This document shows, piece by piece, positions 17,520-25,325 of a DNA stretch of 64,000 nt; positions within the stretch are counted from its first letter, which is position 1, and each line of letters starts with the position of its first letter. The DNA comes from an uncultured Bacteroides sp. (lineage in GTDB: Bacteria > Bacteroidota > Bacteroidia > Bacteroidales > Bacteroidaceae): assembly GCF_905207245.1 (NCBI RefSeq), contig NZ_CAJLKP010000022.1, positions 4,996 through 68,995 of the forward strand, in the 5' to 3' direction. The notes under the pieces are model-generated. The model did no database searches, was not told the origin of the DNA, and worked only from the letters and a program-made list of their open reading frames with translations. Made by a program: the position numbers and the translations under genes.

Positions 17520-20330
17520 AAAATTCACTTCCGCCACCCCTACACGGTCATCGTTCAGCACGATGCGCAAGTCGCTGGCAGTGGTTCCTTTGAACGTGTA
17601 TGAAATCAGCTTGCCGTACTCGCTGACTGTACCCGAATAAACCGTCAGGAACTGTCCGCCACCGCCCGAAAGCTGTATCTCAAACTCTGCCGGCAGACCG
17701 TTGCTTCTGCTGAATGCAATGGAAACACCATCTACCTTAGAGCCGTTCTCTAAGGCAAAGGTAATATAATCTCCTTTATTTCCCTCCCAAACAGTATTCA
17801 TTTTTTTATCAAGTACGTTCATTACGCTTTCCGGATTGGTGCTGGCAGTCACAGGACTGTCTGTTTGGGCTTGCGTTTGCATAGGAGCGTTTGGGTCTTC
17901 TACTGTCAACATTCCATTCAGACGAATGTCTTCGGAAGAGGCACCTATCATGATGCTGAAGTCTCCCGGTTCTACCACCCATTCCATGTGCTTATCCAGT
18001 AGTTCCAGGTGTTTACGGTCGAGGGTGAAGGTAACTTCCTTCGTTTCTCCCGGTTGCAGGTGGATGCGCTCGAACCCTGCAAGATTCTTTTCATAAGTGG
18101 TGACACTGCTCAGCATATCGCGGATATAGAGTTGCACTATTTCATCGCCTGCCCGCTTTCCGATATTGGTAACTTTGCAGCGTACGGTGGCTTTCTGATT
18201 GGCAGTCATCACCTTCGGACTGATTTTGATATCGGAATATTCGAAGGTGGTATAACTCAGACCGTATCCGAAGGGATAAAGAGCACCGTTGACACGTGAC
18301 ATATTTCCATCCGGTCCCGGATTCTTTCCCCCGTCAATTTGTGAGGAAGGTTTGCAGGGGAAGTTGAAAGGGATTTGTCCCACACTTTTGGGGAAGGTAA
18401 CAGTCAGCTTTCCGCCCGGATTATAATCTCCGAAGAGTACATCGGCCACTGCCGTGCCACCTTTAGACCCTGGATACCAGGTTTCCAGAATGGCGGGGAC
18501 AAACTTATCCGCCCAGTTGATAGAAAGTGGACGACCGTTAATCAACACCAGTACAACAGGCTTTCCCGTTGCCTGCACGGCTTGAAGAAGTTTCAGTTGT
18601 CGTCCCGGCAGGTCAATGCTGCTGCGTGATTTGTTTTCACCACAGGTGCGTTGTCCGCCGCCTAATACAACGACGGCTACATCAGCTTGGCGTGCATTCT
18701 CTACGGCTTTGTTTATTTCTGCTTGTTCTTCATCAGTCATGGGATATTCGATGAGTTCGCTTTCCGGCCAGTTGGCGTCTACAAGGTCGCATCCCTTTGT
18801 ATACAGCACTTCTGTTTTACCTTCGGTCTTTTGGCGGATACCCTCCAATACCGTGGTTACTTCTACTGCCAACGGACCATAGTGCGTCAGTGCATAACCT
18901 TCTTCATTGGCATTCGGGCCGCATACGGCTATCTTTTTTACGTTGTTGATGTCCAGTGGCAATACGTTGTTTTCATTCTTCAACAGGACGAGGCTTTCGT
19001 GTGAGGCTTGCAGGGCTACTGCTTCATTCTCTGCTTTCTCCACTTCTTTATCGGCCCCTGCAAGGTCGGTCTGATAGGGAGCATCAAATAGTCCGACAAG
19101 GAACTTTACACGCAGGATGTCACGTACGCGGTCGTTGATGACGTCTTCGCTCAGTCCGCCCTCTTTTACCAGTTCGCGTAGCGGCAATACATACGAGTCC
19201 GGTGAGCGGAAGGTACAACGTACGTTCAGACCTGCCTCCACACTTTGGCGTACGGCTTCTTTCATGTCTTTGGCAGTGCTGTGTTTCGTATAGAGATATT
19301 CTACGGCGTCACTGTCGGAAACGACGTATCCGCGAAATCCCATTTCACCACGCAGGCGTGTAGTCAGCCAGTAATAACTGCCTTGTATGGGGATGCCGTC
19401 GTAGTCATTGTACGAACTCATTACTCCCAGCATGCCTGCTTCTTTTATGACTCGTTTGAAGGGATAGACGTGTATCATCTCCACTTCGCGCGGAGACATT
19501 TGCGGGTCTACACGTGCCATACCTTCGCGGGCACCTTTGTTATTGCTGTAGGCAACAAAGTGTTTTCCGGTGGCTGCCACTTGGTGGTTGTGCTGCATGC
19601 CGCGCACCATCTCAATGCCTAGTTCGGCTACGAGGTAAGGAGATTCGCCGTACACTTCTTCATATCGTCCCCAACGCTGGTCGCGGCCTACATCGAGAAT
19701 AGGAGCATAGACATTGGTGTATCCCAACATACGGGCTTCCCGCCCGGTGATAAGTCCCACCTGGTGTATAAGTTCACGGTTCCAGGTGTGTCCTAATCCC
19801 AGTTGGGTGGGGAAGTTGGTGGCACGGTAGCTCTCTACGCCACGGATGCCTTCATTGGTGAAATCTACGGGAATGCCGAGGCGGGTTTCTTCTATGAAGA
19901 AGCGTTGCACTTCGTTCAGTGCCCAGGCATGGCGGGAGGCTGGCCATACGTTCGGATTATCCGATGGGGGTAGTTCCCATTGCTGGAAGCCGTTCAGGTG
20001 TTCGTCGATGGCACCGATGCCGTCTTTCCAAAGCATTTGCTTCCATTCGGGGGTGGGGAGGTCATCTTTCAATACGCGTTTATAACCGTAGAGGGTGACC
20101 ATCTGGCAGGTCTTTTCGTCCAGTGTCATCTGGCTGAGCAGGTCTTCGATGCGTGCGTCCAGCGTGGCGTTGGGGTCTTCGTACACATCTTTCACTCCGT
20201 TTTTGTTGAAGTCTATCCAGCCTTTCCGGTATATCTCACTTTTCGCGGGTTTGTACACGGATGGAATCTTTTGGGCTGACAACAGACAGGTGCCACTCAA
20301 CAGCAGGCAAGTCGTAATTATTCTTTTCAT
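17508..20330 (-). CDS. Glycoside hydrolase family 3 beta-glycosidase with C-terminal carbohydrate-binding-like domain
   Basis: Start ATG at 20330 gives a signal peptide (MKRIITTCLLLSGTCLLSAQ). The 940-residue exported enzyme has GH3 N-terminal barrel (about 50-390, with KHFVAYSNN and the nucleophile segment GYVVSDSDAVEYL), GH3 C-terminal domain (about 430-660, VVVLGGGQRTCGENKSRSS), fibronectin-III-like domain (about 700-790, YTTFEYSDIKIS...GKRAGDEIVQLYI), and a C-terminal F5/8-type beta-sandwich (about 830-940). GH3 enzymes of this form act as beta-glucosidases or beta-xylosidases; the substrate is not decided by the sequence. It is not linked to SusCD genes, so it is not a typical PUL member. 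Confidence 0.93.
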   Translation of the reverse strand: MKRIITTCLLLSGTCLLSAQKIPSVYKPAKSEIYRKGWIDFNKNGVKDVYEDPNATLDARIEDLLSQMTLDEKTCQMVTLYGYKRVLKDDLPTPEWKQMLWKDGIGAIDEHLNGFQQWELPPSDNPNVWPASRHAWALNEVQRFFIEETRLGIPVDFTNEGIRGVESYRATNFPTQLGLGHTWNRELIHQVGLITGREARMLGYTNVYAPILDVGRDQRWGRYEEVYGESPYLVAELGIEMVRGMQHNHQVAATGKHFVAYSNNKGAREGMARVDPQMSPREVEMIHVYPFKRVIKEAGMLGVMSSYNDYDGIPIQGSYYWLTTRLRGEMGFRGYVVSDSDAVEYLYTKHSTAKDMKEAVRQSVEAGLNVRCTFRSPDSYVLPLRELVKEGGLSEDVINDRVRDILRVKFLVGLFDAPYQTDLAGADKEVEKAENEAVALQASHESLVLLKNENNVLPLDINNVKKIAVCGPNANEEGYALTHYGPLAVEVTTVLEGIRQKTEGKTEVLYTKGCDLVDANWPESELIEYPMTDEEQAEINKAVENARQADVAVVVLGGGQRTCGENKSRSSIDLPGRQLKLLQAVQATGKPVVLVLINGRPLSINWADKFVPAILETWYPGSKGGTAVADVLFGDYNPGGKLTVTFPKSVGQIPFNFPCKPSSQIDGGKNPGPDGNMSRVNGALYPFGYGLSYTTFEYSDIKISPKVMTANQKATVRCKVTNIGKRAGDEIVQLYIRDMLSSVTTYEKNLAGFERIHLQPGETKEVTFTLDRKHLELLDKHMEWVVEPGDFSIMIGASSEDIRLNGMLTVEDPNAPMQTQAQTDSPVTASTNPESVMNVLDKKMNTVWEGNKGDYITFALENGSKVDGVSIAFSRSNGLPAEFEIQLSGGGGQFLTVYSGTVSEYGKLISYTFKGTTASDLRIVLNDDRVGVAEVNFNEE

Positions 20331-20360
20331 GGTATATAGGTTTTCTTTTAAATCTACAGA

Positions 20361-20368
20361 CAAAGATA
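20361..20368 (-). promoter_or_regulatory. -7 element of the GH3 gene promoter
   Basis: On the minus strand TATCTTTG is an exact TAnnTTTG match, 31 bases before the chosen start codon. A TTTG further upstream is spaced too widely to be convincing. Confidence 0.5.
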
Positions 20369-20599
20369 CGGCAATTCAAGGGGAGGGAGTGGGCAAAATT
20401 GTCCATGTTTGTGTATGATATATTCCATTGTGAATGATAAAAAGCTGACTTCTGCCATTACGTTCGCATCGGGATTATAATATTTGCTAATAAATGAAGT
20501 ATGAAAACAAAAGATTTCCTATCTTTGCAGGAAAGATATGCGGCTATGAGATAGTATTCTGGTGTCTTTTTGTTATTGATACTATTTAGTGTGGCTGCA

Positions 20600-20628
20600 T
20601 TTTTCTGATTTCTAATACGTTAGATTTA
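20600..20628 (+). promoter_or_regulatory. Candidate promoter for tmRNA
   Basis: TAGATTTA at 20621-20628 differs from TAnnTTTG only at the last base and ends 4 bases before the mature tmRNA 5' end; a T-tract at 20600-20604 could act as -33. A second, perfect -7 box (TATCTTTG, 20520-20527) lies about 105 bases further up and could start a longer precursor. The remaining part of the gap 20331-20631 shows nothing else. Confidence 0.4.
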
Positions 20629-20631
20629 TCT

Positions 20632-21025
20632 GGGGTTGACTGGATTTGACAGCGGGTAGAAATAGTAAGTAAGCATGCAGTGCGTCGTTGATTTGCACTT
20701 TAATCTCAGTCTTCAAAATTTTATCTGGCGAAAGACAATACGCTCTTGCTGCTTAATCGAATCATAGTAGATTAGCTTAATCCCGGCACTAGGTGCTGGG
20801 ACGAGACATCACTCGGAAGCTGTTGCTCCGAAGCATTCCGATACAGTGGTGCAGTTACATCGGGGATAGTTTTTGTCGGCCTTGAGGCAAGAATGAAACT
20901 TTAAAGGATAAGGCAACGATTGATGGCTTTGGTTCTGCCGTTGCTCGAAAATCTAAGCAAAGATAAGCATGTAGAAAGCTTATGATTTCCTCGTTTGGAC
21001 GAGGGTTCGATTCCCTCCAGCTCCA
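20632..21025 (+). ncRNA. ssrA: Transfer-messenger RNA (tmRNA)
   Basis: The 5' GGGGTTG pairs with 3' CAGCTCC to form the acceptor stem, followed by discriminator A; CCA is not encoded. The T-arm GAGGGTTCGATTCCCTC is intact (21001-21017). The tag reading frame starts at GGC 20727 and reads G-E-R-Q-Y-A-L-A-A then TAA (20754-20756). tmRNA frees stalled ribosomes and marks the unfinished protein for proteolysis together with SmpB. The length of about 394 bases is normal. The gene is followed by a perfect 20-bp terminator, and the accessory PUL begins just downstream. Confidence 0.95.
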
Positions 21026-21032
21026 CTTTAAT

Positions 21033-21082
21033 AAAAGATAAGTCCTTGAATTATTAAAATTCAAGGACTTATCTTTTTCTTA
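21033..21082 (+). terminator. Terminator of tmRNA
   Basis: Arms 21033-21052 and 21058-21077 are a perfect 20-bp stem with a 5-base loop, followed by T-rich sequence. The A-tract on the left also gives a U-run on the minus strand, so it may stop the PUL operon as well. Confidence 0.93.
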
Positions 21083-21155
21083 TTATACTCCTCTTCTTGC
21101 TTTCATCTTTTTGTGCTCATTTACCTTACTTGCCGTTAAATGAAGGCAGAGCACA

Positions 21156-22217
21156 CTATTTCGAAGAAGTCTTATGAATCTTAAAAGTAGCAAGGTTTCC
21201 TTTGTGGTCGGTAGGCCAAACACCGGAGGGGAGCAGAAACTTATCTTTGGAATCGTTTTCAGTTATTACTCCTCTGACAACTGTTTCGGAAGGACCTACT
21301 AAAATGCTATTTCTCAATGAAAGAATCGAGTTCATCGGATAATAATAAATAAAATCAATCCGGTCACGTTCATCCACTTCGGGTGCCCAAGCTAATTTTT
21401 CAAGTTTAGCTTCTTCTGCAAGTTTATTTCCGGCAGGGAATGTGAATCCGGGATATCGAACAGGGTTGGGATATTTTTCACGATAACTATCTTTAAATCC
21501 AGCTTTATGAAGCATCATTGAACAATCCCAATGAATAACCGCTCCATTGTGGTCCCATAGATTTTTGGTGTCTGCTTGCCAGTCTAAATGTGAAGGCTCA
21601 TTGAAATCTCCTCCCATGATAACCGGACGTCCTTGTTTAATATCGGTTTGTACTTCCTGTACGAAAGTATGGATAGACTCATCTCTGAATGACAAACGAT
21701 TGGCTTTCAGAACTTCATATTCGTCTGTTATGGGTTTATCTATCTTCTTCCAACTTGTGCCGCTATATCCGCGTGGCATGTAACATTCATAATTTCGATA
21801 ATCTAAATGACAGGAATAGAAAGAAACTGATTGCCCTTCGATTGTAGTCGTCATTTTTACCATAGCACGACTTTCGTCGCCTGGTACAATGCAGCATTTA
21901 GTCATGCTGTCTGGTTTGAATTTGCTTAAAATACCAATTGCCAGATCGAAAGTTTCTCCATAATAGTGTTTTCCTCTCTTCTTCAATTCTTCTATCACGT
22001 GTGGTATAAACCGTTTTCCATCTTTGACTTCACACAGGAAGACTACATCTGCATTCGTCTGGTCCAGTATATCAATGATTCCTTGGTCTCCATCAGGTAC
22101 TTTAGTACCTCCATGCCACAGGTTTAATTGAAAAACTGTAAATGTACTTTTGTTTTTCGCATCGCAGAGATTAACTAAACAAAACAGGCATAGTAATAAT
22201 AGTAAATTCTTTTTCAT
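21156..22217 (-). CDS. Exported endonuclease/exonuclease/phosphatase (EEP) family protein
   Basis: The 353-residue protein has a signal peptide (LLLLLCLFCLVNLCDA). The EEP fold motifs are present in order: FQLNLWHGG (Asn near the start), FLCEVKDG (metal-binding Glu), SCHLDYR (His), GGDFNEPSHLDW (Asp, Asn), DRIDFIYY, and PTDHKGNLATF (catalytic DH pair). The family includes DNases, sphingomyelinases and inositol phosphatases; an exported copy inside a PUL more likely removes phosphate or cleaves a phosphodiester on a glycan. It is downstream of the decayed esterase remnant by 23 bases and transcribed toward the tmRNA. It is the last gene of this side of the PUL. Confidence 0.85.
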   Translation of the reverse strand: MKKNLLLLLCLFCLVNLCDAKNKSTFTVFQLNLWHGGTKVPDGDQGIIDILDQTNADVVFLCEVKDGKRFIPHVIEELKKRGKHYYGETFDLAIGILSKFKPDSMTKCCIVPGDESRAMVKMTTTIEGQSVSFYSCHLDYRNYECYMPRGYSGTSWKKIDKPITDEYEVLKANRLSFRDESIHTFVQEVQTDIKQGRPVIMGGDFNEPSHLDWQADTKNLWDHNGAVIHWDCSMMLHKAGFKDSYREKYPNPVRYPGFTFPAGNKLAEEAKLEKLAWAPEVDERDRIDFIYYYPMNSILSLRNSILVGPSETVVRGVITENDSKDKFLLPSGVWPTDHKGNLATFKIHKTSSK

Positions 22218-22240
22218 TTCGTATCTTTTTTATTCTTAAT

Positions 22241-22512
22241 CTATTGTGCACTGCTTCCGTTATCGTTGGCATAACAAGCTTTATACGCTACTTCTGCATA
22301 TCTCTTGCCCAGAATAACCTGGCTGTCAGCACTGAAGTGAGGGTCTTTCTCATTAATCAGGGGAACCAATTCTCTGGATGACACACAGTAGGAATTAGGG
22401 ATATGTTGCCGATAAACAGGAAAATATCCAGTTTAGTATCTGTGGGTTTGTCACCGGCATAGGTGGCTAAACTTATGATAAGTAAGCATAATGATAATAA
22501 GATGTGTTTCAT
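22241..22512 (-). pseudogene. Decayed sialate O-acetylesterase-like (SASA/SGNH) gene with large internal deletion
   Basis: From the ATG at 22512 the minus strand encodes a good signal peptide (MKHILLSLCLLIISLATYAG) followed by DKPTDTKLDIFLFIG, which is how many SASA-family esterases begin before their catalytic GQSNM block. The frame then breaks (stop after NWFP). In another frame the family C-terminus continues: SRELVPLINEKDPHFSADSQ and VILGKRYAEVAYKACY, ending at the stop at 22241. The middle, including the catalytic residues (about 170-200 residues), is missing. It is not translated as one protein and must be inactive. It sits just before the EEP gene and shares its promoter. Confidence 0.75.
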
Positions 22513-22546
22513 GGTTCTATTCTTTTCTATTCGTTTATATTGGTGG

Positions 22547-22554
22547 CAAATATA
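22547..22554 (-). promoter_or_regulatory. -7 element for the esterase remnant / EEP unit
   Basis: TATATTTG on the minus strand is an exact TAnnTTTG match, 34 bases before the pseudogene ATG. The transcript would carry the remnant as a leader before the EEP gene. Confidence 0.45.
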
Positions 22555-22627
22555 AGCAGATAATAGACTCCCGGCAACGGAATGTTATACTTTTATATAG
22601 AGTTTTTATGACTTTAATACCCTGTCG

Positions 22628-22693
22628 ACAAGAAGTTAAGAGTTTGTCAACAAGAAGTTAACTCTTTATTGACAAACTCTTAACATCTTGTAA
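22628..22693. repeat. 22-bp repeat array (3 units) that also folds into a long hairpin
   Basis: Units start at 22628, 22650 and 22672. Units 1 and 3 share ACAA-N4-TTAA-N4-TTGT, itself palindromic; unit 2 shares the first 12 bases with unit 1. Bases 22635-22650 and 22669-22684 are a perfect 16-bp inverted repeat that extends to 23 bp with one mismatch. It lies in the gap between the GH2 stop and the EEP unit promoter. No gene is seen in the rest of that gap. Confidence 0.85.
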
Positions 22694-22797
22694 TGTATTG
22701 ATTTACAACACTATCTTTACTAGCTTATTTCAGTCGTTCTTTCTTGTCTCTCAGTCTAAAAAAGTTTATTTTAGGAGATGGAGATTATGACTATAAA

Positions 22798-25236
22798 TCA
22801 CCGGATATAAATTGTTAAGTGACTTGTTATTAGAGATTCGGCTGTTACGCTTATCTGAATGGGTTTTCCTGAACCATCACTTTTTATAATAAGTTGTGCA
22901 TAGCCGGAGAAAGCACTCCTTCCTATAGGAGCATTTTGTGGAAACGCATCAGGTTCATGACACGAAGGATTGCCATTACCTATTCCTAACACTGTACCAT
23001 TTTCTACTTTGAAACTAATATAATTATCGGCAGTGGGAACTATACGTTTTTTAGAGTCAAGTATTCGGGCGGTGATAATGGCAATGTCATTACCATCTCC
23101 ATTTATTGAATCTCCGTTTTCGCTACTTAATTGTATTAATGCTGGCTCTCCGGTTGTTTCTATACTCTCTGTATATTTTTGATTCTCTTTTTTACCTTTA
23201 GCTGTCAGTTTCCCCGGAATATATTTGACACGCCAGGTGGGTATGTCATACTTATTCACTTTCTTTTTGCCTAAACTCTTATTATTAAGGAAAAATTCTA
23301 CTTCATCCAGGTTTGTGTATAGCTGTACATCGACGGAATCTGTTCCTATACCATTCCAGTGAGGCAAAATGTGTAATACAGGCTCATCAGTCCACCAAGC
23401 CTTATAGTACCAATATGCATCTTTCGGGTAGCCACAATAATCTAAAATGCCAAAGTTTGAGACTACTCCCGGCCAGTAATGCATCAAAGCTTCTCCACCA
23501 TAATCAAATCCGGTCCAGACAAATGCTCCACCAATATATTTGCGAGTATCAACATAACGCATCCATTCTTGTGCGGTAGCTCCCCAGTTAGGACGATCAT
23601 GATCGTAGGATTGATGATAATCTTTTTCTTTTATAGTGGTATAAATTCCCCGGGTAGTAAGTGTACTGGCTTCTTCCGTCAGAATACAGGGAAGGTGGGG
23701 AAGTTTTTTATGCACATTATCCATATTCCCTATTCTGAAATAGTTAGATCCTTGTACATCTACAGCTAATGAAAAGCCGGTTCCCCATCCCCCGTTCATT
23801 GCTGCTGTGCACATGCGGGTGGGATCCAGTTTATGCTGTATGTTTTTCATCCGCTCAGCTATCATTCTTCCTTTTTCTGTTTTTTGAATGGCTGGTTCTT
23901 CATTGCCTAAGCACCAAAGAATAATGGAGGGGTGATTTCTGTCACGTCGGATAATGGTCTTCATCTGGCTAAGCCCTTCATCACTGGAACTCATCATACG
24001 CATTTCATCTACAACCAGCATTCCTAAACTATCACACGCTTCCAGAAGAGAGACAGTGGGAGGATTATGAGACGCACGATAGGCATTGGCCCCGAACTCT
24101 TTTAATTTCTGTATGCGCCAGAAGTTTAGACGGTCAGGCACTGCTACTCCTACTCCTGCATGATCTTGATGACAACATACTCCCTGTATTTGTACTCGTT
24201 TTCCATTCAGGAGAAACCCTTGGTCAGGTGTAAATGCTATGGTACGGATTCCAAAACGAGTGATGTAACTATCAACCACCTTTTTATTCACTTCTACCTC
24301 TGTCTGCAATTTATATAGATAAGGTGTTTCTGGTGACCATAACATTGCATTCTTCACCTGCATAAAAGTTTCTATATCGTTTTTGTCAAGCGGATTGATT
24401 TTCAGGTTGTTTTCAATGTAAGCTACTTGATTTCCCTGCATGTCTATAATCGTATTTTTTAAGGTGACGTTTACTGCTTTGTCAGTTTCATTGGCTATTT
24501 CTATCAAAGCTTTTACATCTGCTTCTTTTTGAGTAATATTTACGTCGGTAGTTACAAATGTGCCCCATTGCGGAATATGTACCGGAGAAGTGCGGTGCAA
24601 CCATACATTGCGATAAATACCTGCTCCTTCATATGACCATAGTTCCGATTGTGTAGCGTCTACCCGTACCGTTATCACATTTTCTTTTTCTGGTTCATAA
24701 TTTAAACACTCGGTTACATCAAGAGTTAAAGGAACATATCCGCTTTCGTTTCTTCCCAGATAAATGCCATTCATCCATACTTGTGCATCTCTGAAAATAC
24801 CTTCAAATTCCAATGTGTATCGGCATCCTTTGATTGCCGTCAGTTTGAACTTCTTACGATACCATCCTATACTATTTTCCGGTGAACGCCCGCCCAGTTT
24901 GCGGTAACCTTTTACTTTAAGTTGATTTATGTCAAAGCCTAAAGTCATTCCCCAGTCATGAGGTATGGATACTTGTTCCCACAGGCTATCGTTATAGACT
25001 TCTGTGTGAGGAACTTCAAGGCGCGATTTTTGATCGTCCTGAAGCATTGTTGCCTCTTGTAGAAAATTAATTTTAGAGAAAGAAAGTGCAAGTCCGTAAT
25101 TGAAGTCTTTTCCGGGATTTGCTGCATGCCCTTTAGCAAAGCGCCAGTTGGGGTTAAGTGATATCTTCTCACGCATACTCTGCGCGTTGGCAAGAGATAT
25201 ACACAGCAATAAAGCTAATAGATGAAATGTTCTCAT
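22798..25236 (-). CDS. Exported glycoside hydrolase family 2 enzyme (beta-galactosidase-like)
   Basis: The 812-residue protein has a signal peptide (LLALLLCISLANAQ). GH2 domains are in order: jellyroll sugar-binding domain (about 70-220, YRKKFKLTAIKGCRYTLEFEGIFRDAQVWMNG), immunoglobulin-like domain (about 220-330), TIM barrel (about 330-610) with GVCCHQDHAGVG, acid/base Glu in ILWCLGNEEP, and nucleophile region in CILTEEAST, then a DUF4982-type C-terminal sandwich (about 630-800). The family contains beta-galactosidases, beta-glucuronidases and beta-mannosidases; the exact sugar is not fixed here. The promoter carries a two-half-site motif shared with the GH88 promoter, so it probably answers to the adjacent HTCS. 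Confidence 0.92.
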   Translation of the reverse strand: MRTFHLLALLLCISLANAQSMREKISLNPNWRFAKGHAANPGKDFNYGLALSFSKINFLQEATMLQDDQKSRLEVPHTEVYNDSLWEQVSIPHDWGMTLGFDINQLKVKGYRKLGGRSPENSIGWYRKKFKLTAIKGCRYTLEFEGIFRDAQVWMNGIYLGRNESGYVPLTLDVTECLNYEPEKENVITVRVDATQSELWSYEGAGIYRNVWLHRTSPVHIPQWGTFVTTDVNITQKEADVKALIEIANETDKAVNVTLKNTIIDMQGNQVAYIENNLKINPLDKNDIETFMQVKNAMLWSPETPYLYKLQTEVEVNKKVVDSYITRFGIRTIAFTPDQGFLLNGKRVQIQGVCCHQDHAGVGVAVPDRLNFWRIQKLKEFGANAYRASHNPPTVSLLEACDSLGMLVVDEMRMMSSSDEGLSQMKTIIRRDRNHPSIILWCLGNEEPAIQKTEKGRMIAERMKNIQHKLDPTRMCTAAMNGGWGTGFSLAVDVQGSNYFRIGNMDNVHKKLPHLPCILTEEASTLTTRGIYTTIKEKDYHQSYDHDRPNWGATAQEWMRYVDTRKYIGGAFVWTGFDYGGEALMHYWPGVVSNFGILDYCGYPKDAYWYYKAWWTDEPVLHILPHWNGIGTDSVDVQLYTNLDEVEFFLNNKSLGKKKVNKYDIPTWRVKYIPGKLTAKGKKENQKYTESIETTGEPALIQLSSENGDSINGDGNDIAIITARILDSKKRIVPTADNYISFKVENGTVLGIGNGNPSCHEPDAFPQNAPIGRSAFSGYAQLIIKSDGSGKPIQISVTAESLITSHLTIYIR

Positions 25237-25256
25237 GATAGTTAGTTTTTTGCTGG

Positions 25257-25264
25257 CAAAGGAA
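25257..25264 (-). promoter_or_regulatory. -7 element of the GH2 promoter
   Basis: TTCCTTTG on the minus strand matches TAnnTTTG except for the second base. It lies 21-28 bases before the start codon and 60 bases behind the first base of the candidate operator at 25298-25324. Confidence 0.4.
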
Positions 25265-25297
25265 TGGGAATTTAATCAAAGGGAGGTATATGCTGCA

Positions 25298-25324
25298 TAC
25301 ATGATACGTACCTTTTGCATACAT
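25298..25324 (-). promoter_or_regulatory. Candidate HTCS operator upstream of GH2
   Basis: On the minus strand two identical ATGTATGC half-sites start 22 bases apart (the second extends to 25295), with GGTA at positions 13-16 of the motif. The pattern ATGTA-N7-GGTA-N6-WTGTA recurs upstream of GH88 at 29509 with identical spacing. Direct repeats two helical turns apart are what an AraC-type dimer would bind. Confidence 0.5.
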
Positions 25325-25325
25325 T

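Noticed and set aside
20855..21064. 69-residue minus-strand frame containing WSWRESNPRP
   Set aside because: It is antisense to the 3' half of the tmRNA; this type of peptide is a known false call across RNA genes.
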